Notes under the pieces: model-generated
The model's database searches: none
The model's input: only the letters and a program-made list of their open reading frames with translations
Told to the model about the DNA's origin: nothing
Translations under genes and position numbers: made by a program
Source of the DNA: Cladorrhinum sp. PSN259
Taxonomy: Eukaryota > Ascomycota > Sordariomycetes > Sordariales > Podosporaceae
Length of the DNA stretch: 64,000 nt
Direction: 5' to 3'
NCBI GenBank assembly: GCA_033725935.1
Contig: MU867115.1
Coordinates: 124,001 to 188,000 of the forward strand
Part shown: piece after piece, positions 44,039 through 54,204 of the stretch
How the letters are laid out: every line of letters starts with the position of its first letter
How positions within the stretch are numbered: position 1 is the first letter of the stretch

Positions 44039-45112
44039 GTTTTCCATATATGATGGGACATGAATTATTCTACCTACTTAATGTTTCTTTTTTTAGATAT
44101 TTCACAAGCGAGGATTCCCTTTTTCTTTTGTGTTTTACGAGACTTTGATATACACATACATATACCCTTAGAGCGAGGTTTTTTTTTCTTTCACGGCTCG
44201 AGTTACATTAGAGATGCATGCTTCGCGGCGTTATATTCAAGTTTATAGAATGAATTTCGTTAAGAATATCGTTACCATAACTCACCTTTTAGTTTACTTC
44301 TTAATGTATAAACAAGGAACATTTGCAAGCAGTTCACCCGGAAGCCACACGAGCGAGATCCCTGAACCGCTCGTCAGCAAGGCCGGGGTCCATCGACTCT
44401 TGGCTATTTCCCCACTCCCGCTGGACTGAATCAAAGGCGCAAGCAAGAATTATGGACCTGCACTGACCGGCAAGCTCAAGAACGGGAGCAAAGAACTCCG
44501 GATCAACCATTGGGACCCACAAAGAAACTTTTGGTCTCCCAGTCGCGGTATAGACTACCGGACTGCTCGAACCCGCCAATAACCCGCCCGCATGAGCCAT
44601 TGCAAGTAGATCGTATATTCTTGATCAGAGACCTGCCAATATCAGAATCAACACCACCGCCACTGTAGGTATCCAAAGCCTCATTTCAACGAGATGCTAG
44701 GACCCACACTGGCATACTCTCTGTATCGTAAACTCGAGACCAAAAGGGTTGTTTGCGGAGGACTCAAAGAAGTAAACCTTGGGTGCGGGCAACCCCTCGG
44801 TTCCGAAGGTAATTAAGAAAAGGACAAACCTCGCAAACTAAAAAAGTGGATTTCACAAGATAACCCCTTCAGAATCAGAACCGAGAGGAACATGAAGGCG
44901 AAAATCTTTACAACATTCTACACTGTTCACCGAGCACTTAATAAACTGCCGCTGACACAACTAGGTGATAAATTCCACATTCCATCCCCTTCATGATATC
45001 CTATCATATCTCTGCCCCGCCCTTCCCCTATCCTTACACACCAACCGTCCCTTCTATCATCCATTCCGCATACCAGGTATTCGAGATAATGACTCGGAAC
45101 TCCTCACAAGGA
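44039..45112. other. Intergenic region
   Basis: A minus-strand frame of 88 codons (44334-44600) starts at ATG but has no recognised domain and no splice partner. Nothing else is seen. Confidence 0.45.
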
Positions 45113-45463
45113 CTATAACCCCACCTCCTCGTCCTCCTCCTTATTACTTCCCTCGTCACCATCAACAACAATCGCCTCGTCAATAATCGCCTCCTCAACC
45201 CTCACGTCCCTCCTCAAAACCACCCCCATACCAGTTGACCCATTAATGCTGCTACTGCTGCTGCTGCTCACGCTGCTGGACCTGCGCAGCAAGTGATGCC
45301 TAGAAAGCGGGAGCGAGTTGGACTCCCTGCGCGGAGCTGATACTCTAATAGGAATAGTCACGTAGAGGGGTTCAGAAAGAGAAGTGGGCGTGTTTACCGA
45401 GATGTTGGTTGCCGTGCTGAGGCGGCGTTGCTTGAGCGAGAGCGATTTGGCGCGTTGGACCAT
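45113..45463 (-). CDS. Possible small Ser-rich protein, 116 aa
   Basis: The frame starts with ATG at 45463 and is complete. The N-terminus is basic (R-A-K-S-L-S-L-K-Q-R-R-L-S), a Ser run (S-S-S-V-S-S-S-S-S-S-S) follows near residue 65, and the C-terminus is acidic (K-E-E-D-E-E-V). This could be a small disordered regulator with phosphosites, or a chance frame over a CTG repeat. There is no domain and no supporting intron. Confidence 0.35.
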   Translation of the reverse strand: MVQRAKSLSLKQRRLSTATNISVNTPTSLSEPLYVTIPIRVSAPRRESNSLPLSRHHLLRRSSSVSSSSSSSINGSTGMGVVLRRDVRVEEAIIDEAIVVDGDEGSNKEEDEEVGL

Positions 45464-48400
45464 TTTTGAAACTTTTGAGGATTAATTTTAAAAGGTGATA
45501 AAACGGGTATGAAAGTTCGGTGGGAGGGGTTTTTTTTTAAGATGCTGATACTGAGTGAGTGAGAGAGTGAGCGGACCAGCCAACGGCTTTTTGTTTTTTT
45601 GTTGTTGCTTAAAGGAGTGTTGTGTTGTCTTGTTTAAAGGAGCGTTTTTTTTTTTTTTTGGGTGGGCAAGTCGGAAATGAATGAACAAAGGTAAAAAAAA
45701 TTGTTTCTGCGGCTGGAAACAAATGATGTTGATGTCAAAGAAAGTGTATATCCTGAAAAATATTTGTTTTTTTTGTTTGGTTAAAGACGCAAAATTCTGT
45801 TCACTGACCCGAAGCAAGAGCTAACAAAAACCGTGCCGCCGCAAAGCATGGGGATACATGGACTAATATGCAAGTCGATGACCTTGATCCGGGGGCTGGG
45901 GAACTGGGGAGGGGGGCGAGGCTCGGACTGCTTTTTCCGAGCTGATTAGTTGGCTTTGTAAAGCGGTCTTGTACTTGATCGATTGGCAGTCAGAGAGAAA
46001 GGTTTGATCCGCAGATGGGTGGCCTGTTATGACGGGCCCTTTGGAGGAGATAAAGTTCTTTTGTGTGGAGGTGGAAGGTAATTACCCTGCTGCGCCGCGT
46101 TTTGTTGCCGGTTGCGGGTGGAAAGTACCGGGCCTTTGGGACGGGCCAACCTGTGGTGAAACGGTTTTGAAGAGATGATGTGGAGAGTGCTTAATAAACC
46201 TTTTTCTTTAAAAAAAAAAAAAAAGTTCAGTGTGTGGTTTATTGTTGTTGTTGTTTCGCAAGGGAAATAGGGGTTAAAGACTAAGACTCTGAGCATGTTT
46301 AGAGATGTATTCCAGATAGAAGCTGAAATAAGCAGCAAGTTAGCAACTGTGATTAGATGCAAGCCAGCTTACTTAGGAAGGATTGGACCTTCTCCTCCAT
46401 GTTGGGTCAACAGCCTTGGTCACCACAAAGGCCTCCACGACCGGTATCTCAACCCCTCCCCAAACGACACCCCAGCTCAAGTCTAAGCTGCAAATTAACC
46501 CTCAAGTGATCTTGAATCGAGCATTTAGTCTATGCCAACTTTCCAAACAAAACACTCCATTCTGATCTGCACGCTATCTTTGTTTCCCTGAATCCGGGAT
46601 ATCATCATGTTTACAAACTCACCGCAATTCACCTGCCTACGATCCGATAACAAAGTCGGAACTTTAACTCATCGCAAAAAGCAAACCCCAAAGGCAAGGT
46701 TATTGCAGTTCTCCACGTCGGCCCGCTCAGCTTCCAACAAGCAAATTGGACCAGGCCAATTCATCCTGACCTAGGACCCGACCTAAAGGATTCGGGTCCC
46801 CCACTGGCAGCCTGCCTTCGCCTCCAATACAAGAAACACTTGATCTTCGTCGTGCAGAAACTCCAGATCAGCAATCGTGAGAAATGTATTTGTGGTTTAA
46901 CAAAACATCAATGATGTCACCGAATCCCCAGACAGATCATGTGGATGGTGATCTTGACGAGATGATCGGGGGATCTTGGGATCGGGAAGCAAAATGGGAA
47001 AATGTCCATGTGTAATCAGGTATGGAATGTTGGTAGTTCGCTTTGAACAAGTAATTTCATCCACCACGCCCGTACGGTGCCATAAATTTATGAATCATCA
47101 ACCGAGAGCGAGGCAAATAAATCACTGCTCTTGTGCCCCTAGAGCCCGCCCAGAAACCTATCATCGTTCTGCTTGATCACCAAAACCCGGGGTCATAACC
47201 CTGATGCAGCATCTGTTGTCAATAGACGTTCGGTCAAAATAAAATAACACACAAAAATCATCTGGAGAGGCAACAAAGATGGGATATCCTGGGATGTAGA
47301 CTCGAAAGGTGGGATGATATTGGTGGAACTGAAGCCATCGCCAAATCCATCACCCCCACACCGGATGCTACCCGGCGATGGTAGACAGTGCGGGCCGTGC
47401 CTTCGCGACCAACTTTCGGCATCTCAACCGAGGCGCAAGCAACTGACAAGTGAAAACCAGAGGCTGTTGCTGCTTTCGGTCCTTTCCGTTCGGAAACCGT
47501 TGCAACTATTGAGCCACTGATACATTTCTATAATTCTTCTCCACATCTGAAGTCGAACTAACAACGCTTTGAGATATGCTTCTTTTGTCACTCGTATCCG
47601 CCAAGCATTGGATCATGGGAATGTGAGTTGCTCTCACATATTCACGCCACTCAGAGTCATGAAGTCGTATCTACTATGTAGCTGATGGCCTCATCACTGG
47701 CGGGCCTTGTTTTCAGTTAAGGGGACAGGAGGAGAAGGAAGTTGAAATCTAGTTTGCTCTCCACCTTTACACCTTGTACGACATTACAATCTCGTGGGTT
47801 CCTCGGACTTTTCCATAGAGAGTTGAAGTTCAAGTCGAGTGTATGGTCCATCAATATCATAGATACACTGCTCTGTCGACCCTATACTATTATGGTCTAG
47901 ACAATTGGACCCCGGCCAGAGGTGCAAAACCAACATCTCTTGAAGCAACACAAGCCATCCCGGAACGAAGGGGCTAGCCGCTAGATATCGTGGCCCATAC
48001 TCTTCCATCAGAAAAGATTCATCAACTTTGGCTCCGAGATTCTAGGTAACTTCGGGCGTGCGCAGTGGAAAAGAAAATAAAAAAAATTAAAAAAAATAGG
48101 TAAGCTTATACAGTATATGCACAATCACCACCACCACCAGAATTTCTAACAATCTAACAAGCAAATGAACACCATGAAATAATATCAGCAAGAGCTGGTA
48201 AAATTATTATTTATACTGAATTTTATTACCTTTTTCTCCCGCTTTATTTTCATGCCTCCCTAATCAGCTTCCTGTTGAGGCATTCTTCCCGCACGCCGCC
48301 TTGTTACAAACTTGCCGGATATAGCACTCCGATAGTCACAGGTAACCAACAATATCGAACGTGTGGTTGGTTTAGGTATACAGGCAATTTACCATCCATC

Positions 48401-48905
48401 AAAGTTACTCACTTCTCACATATGATACCTGATAACGCGGGCGCGTGGTCCTATCTCGCCTCGAAATATCACTGATGATCATACCTACCTACTAGTGTGT
48501 ACATATCCACAACACCTCTATTTACATACATGGCAGTATACTTCATGGGCATGAACAACTTCTCTGGCGTTTCACTAAAGAAAAGTGACGACTTTCTCCC
48601 GCATCCACAGAGGAAGTTGGTTGGAATTTCTCGCGAATATGACAAGATGAAGTTGGAAAACAGGAAGAAAAACAGGTGGCATGAGACCAAGAACTACACA
48701 CAGGAGAGAAAATGAACGAGTGTTATATATTCCAAAAATGTGCTCCATCGTAAAAAAAATATAAGAAAAAAATGGAACTCATAGTTTGACCTTCCCATGC
48801 TCCTCCATGTTTCCCATCTATTATCCCAGATATGGAAAACATCCATACACCTCTCATATCATACAATCTTTATTTATATTTTACACAATTTCCATTCGAT
48901 ATCCA
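45464..48905. other. 3.4-kb gene-poor, AT-rich stretch
   Basis: Only short frames occur, none with a domain or ATG-plus-splice support. Several A- and T-homopolymers (near 45646, 46209 and 48072) are present. I see no tRNA, no 5S rRNA and no coherent transposon terminal repeats, although a degraded element cannot be ruled out. Confidence 0.5.
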
Positions 48906-50429
48906 CTACGCCTCAACAGCAAGTTCCAATCTTCTCGTCGCAGGACCGGGAACCTCTATCCCCAACTCCCTCAACTGTAAAGTAATAGTAATATGCCAAT
49001 GCCTGCACCTGGGCTTGAGGGCATGCTCCCACTCAGGCAAACTAACCAGCTCCTTGGCGAACGGACCATTAATCCCGCGGTTCGCCTCCTGCATCCACGC
49101 TTCGATCGACTTTACAAGCCCCAGAGACTCTTGATCGCAATACAGACCCGCGGCGCGCATTTCTTCAAACAGATTGAACACGCCGTTCGGGTCACCGTAG
49201 CGGTACCACTTCAAACGGGCTAGCTCGTTGTAAAAGGGAGTACTGACGCCCAAGACGTAGCTGGCGGGTCCGAGCTCCTTGATGCGCGGGAGGATGCTGA
49301 ATGTAAGAGGAGAAGGGCGCGCAAACTGCGAGTCGAGTCTGCGCAGAGCGTTGAGCAGGTACGTGGGATAAAGCGGTCCGTAAATGTGCATGGGGAGTTT
49401 CTTTTCGTCCACCAACTTGGGAGTTTCGGGGTCGGCAACCGGCAACTCCACCTGGCGCGGGCGACCTCTGGTCTTCTTTGAGATTGGGGCAGGCTGGTCG
49501 GTGTTGTCGAGCCCGAGTTTCTTGACCAAGGAAAAGACCTCCTTCTCCAGCACATCCCACAGCTCGAAATCAGTCTTAGCCTCGTCCATCAGAGTCTCGA
49601 CGCGGTTGCGCTCGGCGCGGCGGAGGGCTTCGTGCTGCACCGACTTGGCGAGGGGATCGAGGAGGAGATCGATTTGCGCAGCGACGCGCTTGGATTCACC
49701 GAGACCCAGACCTTCCGGAACGGCGCCTGGAATGGGTTGGCGCTCGGTTTGTTTGTCGGCTTCGATGATACCGAGTGCGCGGCGCGCAGCTTTGCGCAGA
49801 CTTGGAGGGAAACGGAGGAGAGCCTTTTCCCACTCGCTTGCGGCGGTTGTTTGTTGGATCGGGTGGCCGGTATCGTAGGGTTGCTGGAGATGCCTCCTGC
49901 TGCGAACCTGTGTCTCGGCGGCATCTTGAATAATTACATTGATCGTCTCGTTGAACGAGGCGAGCGCTGGGTCTGTTGGGGGAGCTGGCGATTGCGCGCC
50001 CGTCTCGGCTGCGGCATCAGGGCTCTCTACGGTGTTGGCGGGCCCGGCCTCGGTGGGTGGAGGATAGCTGTGTTGAGGAAGAAACTCCCCCTCGAGTGTT
50101 GGGCCACCCTTGGCTGCAATCTCATCAAAGATAGCTTTGAATTTCTCTTTCTCCGAGGGTGTAATGGTTGTTTTCTGGCCGTCTTCTCCGAGTAGGAAAC
50201 TTTCGGGGTCTGGGCGTTGCTTGGGTGGTAGGGGCACAAAGTCGTCTGGCAATTCAAATGGGATGTGTTCTTCTCGCTCTCTTGGTACGGCCGGTCTTCG
50301 CGACGGATAATCTCTCCGTATTGGGCTCGAGTGCAGGTAGGCTCTAAAGGCGGGGGTCGAGATGCCAGCTCTTGACAACCGCTGAAGGGTTCGAGTCTGG
50401 TAGAGGAATGGGAGAAGTGTGGTGGACAT
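48906..50429 (-). CDS. MTF2: Mtf2/Nam1-like mitochondrial expression factor
   Basis: Single exon, 507 aa. The N-terminus has the basic, Arg/Ser-rich composition of a mitochondrial presequence (M-S-T-T-L-L-P-F-L-Y, then R-T-L-Q-R-L-S-R-A-G). The C-terminal half matches my memory of the Mtf2-like domain. D-F-E-L-W-D-V-L-E-K-E-V-F leads into Y-G-P-L-Y-P-T-Y-L-L, then L-R-R-L-D-S-Q-F-A-R-P-S-P-L-T-F-S-I-L, S-Y-V-L-G-V-S-T-P-F-Y-N-E-L-A and a final segment with E-E-M-R-A-A-G-L. Mtf2/Nam1 couples mitochondrial transcription to RNA processing and translation, with the RNA polymerase Rpo41. The central part is Pro/Gln/Glu-rich and likely disordered. The gene shares its promoter region with the divergent Cmr1-like gene. 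Confidence 0.8.
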   Translation of the reverse strand: MSTTLLPFLYQTRTLQRLSRAGISTPAFRAYLHSSPIRRDYPSRRPAVPREREEHIPFELPDDFVPLPPKQRPDPESFLLGEDGQKTTITPSEKEKFKAIFDEIAAKGGPTLEGEFLPQHSYPPPTEAGPANTVESPDAAAETGAQSPAPPTDPALASFNETINVIIQDAAETQVRSRRHLQQPYDTGHPIQQTTAASEWEKALLRFPPSLRKAARRALGIIEADKQTERQPIPGAVPEGLGLGESKRVAAQIDLLLDPLAKSVQHEALRRAERNRVETLMDEAKTDFELWDVLEKEVFSLVKKLGLDNTDQPAPISKKTRGRPRQVELPVADPETPKLVDEKKLPMHIYGPLYPTYLLNALRRLDSQFARPSPLTFSILPRIKELGPASYVLGVSTPFYNELARLKWYRYGDPNGVFNLFEEMRAAGLYCDQESLGLVKSIEAWMQEANRGINGPFAKELVSLPEWEHALKPRCRHWHITITLQLRELGIEVPGPATRRLELAVEA

Positions 50430-50862
50430 TATGACGCCCGCTCGCCGCGCCCTGCGCTTAGGTAATTGAAACTCGAAATGGGAAGGGTGAGATAGTAGGC
50501 TGGGTTGTGATGCCCAACTGGTGGTGATTTTGTTGATTCATCTGGGACCCAAAATCTCGAAATCCAAAAATTTCCGATCTGTCTGCCCCACCATCCCGGG
50601 ATGTCAATGAGCACTAACCATCAGTGGACTAGTGCTGCCGTGCTCCAGGCAGGAGTGGGGCTCACTCACAAAGCGATTCCGCCAAGCAACCAGTAAGCAA
50701 CCAGTTCGCCCCCGTGATTACGCGACCGAATTCCAGAACGCGAGGCGCGCCCGTCTTTAATTGATTTTCAGCTCGCCTCGCGCCTCGTTCGCGTCTGTTC
50801 CTCTCATCTGGTATCACAACCCAACCTTCAACGTTGACTTTGACCTCTTTTTCTTAGCCACA
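50430..50862. promoter_or_regulatory. 433-bp divergent promoter, MTF2-like / CMR1-like
   Basis: This short region separates two divergent housekeeping-type start codons and must carry both promoters. It contains GC-rich segments but no evident TATA element. Confidence 0.65.
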
Positions 50863-52500
50863 ATGCCGCCAAAAAAAGAAGCTGTTATCAGCGCATTCGA
50901 GCGCAAGCGACTGGAAAACATCGCCAACAACAATGCCATCTTGAGTGGGATCTCCAATACAGCTGACAAAATAATCCCTAGGAAGGCATCTCCAGCTAAA
51001 CAGAAATCCAGAGCTCCTGCCAGGCCTAGGGTCAAGAGAGAGCCAATCCAGCGGGAAGCCCCGCAAGCAACCCGCAGAAGTGGTAGACTTGCCGGTATCG
51101 ACGCCAGCGATGCAACACTCAAGCGCAAACTCGAAGTCGAGGCCGAAGCTGAGAATGAAAAGGCAAAGGCGAAGAAGATGCGGGTCAGCGGCGACCTGAA
51201 CCTTGGAGATATCACCGTCGAGGGCCGCAAGTGGGAAAGCGGTGTTGACGGATTGTCACTGCTCAAGGGGCTCTCTGTCCGAGGCGCACAGCCGGGTGTC
51301 AGAACGTTTACCGATGAAGATGTCGAGGCAACCACGGATAAGGGATTAAAAGATCTCAGACTGCGGATGGGAGGACTCAAACTCTATGAAAAGTGGCCGG
51401 TCAATGGTGTGTTTCCCCCTTTATTTTGTTTTGTTGCGGCCTCACCCAAGACTGACAGCTTATATATAGATATCAAAATTACCCCTCAGCGCATTTACTC
51501 AATGGCATTCCATCCAACCGAGGACAAACCAATCATTTTCGCTGGTGATAAGGAAGGCGCAATGGGCGTGTTTGATGCCTCTCAGCCGGTGCCAAAGGTC
51601 GAGGACGACGAAGACGAGGAGGCGGATTATCCCGACCCTGTCATCGGTGCCTTCAAGACGCATTCGCGTACGATCACTGCTTTCCACTTTTCGCCAACAG
51701 ATGCAAATGCTGTGTACTCGGCATCCTATGACTCGTCCATTAGGAAGCTCGACCTCGACAAGGGTGTCTCCACACAGGTGTTTGCGCCTGCTGCTGCAGA
51801 CGAAGACTTGCCCATTAGCGCAATCGACATTGCAGATGCCGATCCCAACATGATAATTTTTTCTACACTTCAAGGATCTTTGGGACGTCACGACGTTCGA
51901 ACCAAGTCTTCGGCAGCCGAACTTTGGCACCTCACAGACCATAAAATTGGCGGGTTCTCCCTCCACCCCAAGTACCCCCACCTCGTCGCAACGGCTTCGC
52001 TTGACCGGACAATGAAGATCTGGGACCTTCGCAAGATTAAGGGATCAGGCGAACTCCGCAGGCCAGCTCTTCTCGGCGAGCATGAGTCTCGGCTTTCAGT
52101 CTCCCATGCAAGCTGGAGTGCAGGCGGCCACATCGCGACCTCGAGTTATGATGACACCATCAAGATTTACTCATTTCCCGATGCTGGCGACTGGAGCGCT
52201 GGAAAGGACCTGTCTGACAAACAAATGACCCCTGCGCACAAGATTCATCACAATAACCAGACTGGTCGTTGGGTGACCATCTTGAAGCCCCAATGGCAGC
52301 GCAACCCAAGGGATGGGCTCGACAAGTTTGTTATTGGAAATATGAACCGGTTTGTGGACGTCTTTGCTTCCAACGGCGATCAATTGGCTCAGCTGGAGGG
52401 CGAGGGTATCACTGCAGTCCCTGCAGTGGCACATTTCCACCCGTCAATGGACTGGGTGGCGGGTGGAACTGCGAGCGGGAAGCTGTGCTTGTGGATGTAA
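50863..52500 (+). CDS. CMR1: Cmr1-like WD40 DNA damage-binding protein
   Basis: Nuclear WD40 protein that binds UV-damaged DNA and the replisome and joins a protein-quality-control compartment under replication stress (Cmr1/WDR76 knowledge). Two exons, 50863-51406 and 51470-52500, give 524 aa, matching the family length. The 63-nt intron is a multiple of three without stops, so retention would insert 21 residues. The N-terminus (M-P-P-K-K-E, S-A-F-E-R-K-R-L-E-N-I-A-N-N-N) is the Cmr1 opening. A basic disordered part with R-R-S-G-R-L-A-G follows. The WD40 repeats start at about residue 185 (M-A-F-H-P-T-E-D-K-P-I-I-F-A-G-D) and include A-S-L-D-R-T-M-K-I-W-D-L-R and A-T-S-S-Y-D-D-T-I-K-I-Y. The frame closes at W-M. 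The ATG at 50863 is chosen because the upstream frame lacks similarity. Confidence 0.92.
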   Translation: MPPKKEAVISAFERKRLENIANNNAILSGISNTADKIIPRKASPAKQKSRAPARPRVKREPIQREAPQATRRSGRLAGIDASDATLKRKLEVEAEAENEKAKAKKMRVSGDLNLGDITVEGRKWESGVDGLSLLKGLSVRGAQPGVRTFTDEDVEATTDKGLKDLRLRMGGLKLYEKWPVNGVFPPLFCFVAASPKTDSLYIDIKITPQRIYSMAFHPTEDKPIIFAGDKEGAMGVFDASQPVPKVEDDEDEEADYPDPVIGAFKTHSRTITAFHFSPTDANAVYSASYDSSIRKLDLDKGVSTQVFAPAAADEDLPISAIDIADADPNMIIFSTLQGSLGRHDVRTKSSAAELWHLTDHKIGGFSLHPKYPHLVATASLDRTMKIWDLRKIKGSGELRRPALLGEHESRLSVSHASWSAGGHIATSSYDDTIKIYSFPDAGDWSAGKDLSDKQMTPAHKIHHNNQTGRWVTILKPQWQRNPRDGLDKFVIGNMNRFVDVFASNGDQLAQLEGEGITAVPAVAHFHPSMDWVAGGTASGKLCLWM

Positions 52501-54204
52501 ATGGGTCCCGTGTCTTGTTGTTTTGGTGAGGGCGTTTGGGTCCATTTATTTGGATATGATGTATTGAGCGAGTTGGATGATACCATGCGCTGGATATTTG
52601 GTTGCTGGAAACTTTGTATGCATATCTGCAGAGTGTCCATCTTTGTTTGAGTATCAGACCGTTTTGGCATTGGCACCTTCTTTTTGAATGAGTCAACTTC
52701 CAGGTTGGTTGATGTGAGTACATTGTAAATTGATAGGAGTTGATAATGGTTGGTAAATACGAGTATATCTCTGGCAATTCATCTGGATAGGTATGGACCA
52801 TCCGATCCGATGTCCCTCATTCGACGGAGCCTCTGACGCACACTTGTCCCCGCTTGAGACAAACAGTTTTAAACTCTCAGTGATGTTGGCGGCGCTTGCG
52901 GCAGATAGCAGATGTACCTTGAATGAAGTGTACTTGCATTCGAAAACCTGGAGTTTACTGTCCCTAGCCCCATCCGGCTTTCGGATATTTCCAAATGGAG
53001 AGATCATGCATGCGCACAGTTTGTCTTGCACCCAGGTGACGCTGACTGACAATTGGGCACCTGCGGAAGTGACAAAATAGTGTCGTGACCCGCACCTTGT
53101 CGCTGTTTGGCGTCATGGGTCCATTTTTAATCGATAATCCCCTAGGCATGCTTGGCTCTCAACCCCCCACCCGTCTGCCACCCTGGGGACCAGACGCCAA
53201 CCGACGCCTTGTTCCAAATCCAGTTCACTGCCATTGCGCCTCAAAGAAGCTGGAAAAGGCACATGATTCCATTGCAACCCTGATCTCGAAATGCGGGCCG
53301 GCTTTACACCGGACACTGCGGGCTTTGCGGAATCTCTCGCGAATCCGAAATACCATAAGTCCTCCAAAGATACCTAGTATCGGCATTTGACAAGACCCGT
53401 CAAACACCGGGTAACCTTGTGTAGTTGGTCCATTGCCAGCTTCCCAGTGTTCCCCAAATCCCCCTTGCAAGGCAGCACTTGGCAGACGCAGACTGCCTGA
53501 CGTCCAGCCTCCGACCCGCGAATCACAAGCACAGACACCACCGGGCACCTAACGGCGGGCCACACTCAATGGCCAACCGCATCCCGCCATCTTTACCAGC
53601 CCGGCACGCCCAGTTACAGATCTTCCTTTCTTTGCCTTGTCTTCTTTACCTATCCTAGGCTGTCGCTGTTGGTGTCGACCCAGACGAGCCAGTAAGAAAC
53701 GCCGTGCACACAGCTATCCGTAAACAATAATAAGCATTCTACAACAACTCCGTATCCCACAGAATCACCGGTTGATCAAGGCACCGGCACCCCGAACCTG
53801 CCTGCAGTAAACCCCGCCTGATAAGCCGTACGTTACCTGCGCTAGGCTCCCTTGGCTGGCGCCTCTCCGGATTCCACCGATCACCCGTCATCGACCTCTC
53901 AATATCGTTGTCTCTATCCGGTACCTACGTCCCTTACCTCTCCAAGTGCATAACCTCTTCCTCCCCTCCCAGGTACCAGAGATAGCGACGGCCTCTCCGC
54001 CTGATCAATCAACATTACCCATCCGCTTTGCTGTCCCAGCCTCTTCCCTACTGCTGCGTCACATACCACACCGCTGTACTGGTGTGTGTTCCCGTCGATG
54101 TTTTGGATCTCGGCGCCGCAGATATCCATCCAATACACGAGACTGAGATCCGAAGCTTAAACTGACCCTGACTTTGTAACCAAAGTGGCATCGCGACATC
54201 AACC
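52501..54204. other. Intergenic region, 5' region of ATG26
   Basis: About 1.7 kb between the CMR1-like 3' end and the ATG26 start. Several short overlapping frames exist on both strands, none with domain evidence. The right half is C/T-rich and likely promoter and leader. Confidence 0.5.

Noticed and set aside
44334..44600. 88-codon minus-strand frame starting with ATG
   Set aside because: Short, no recognisable motif and no intron support.
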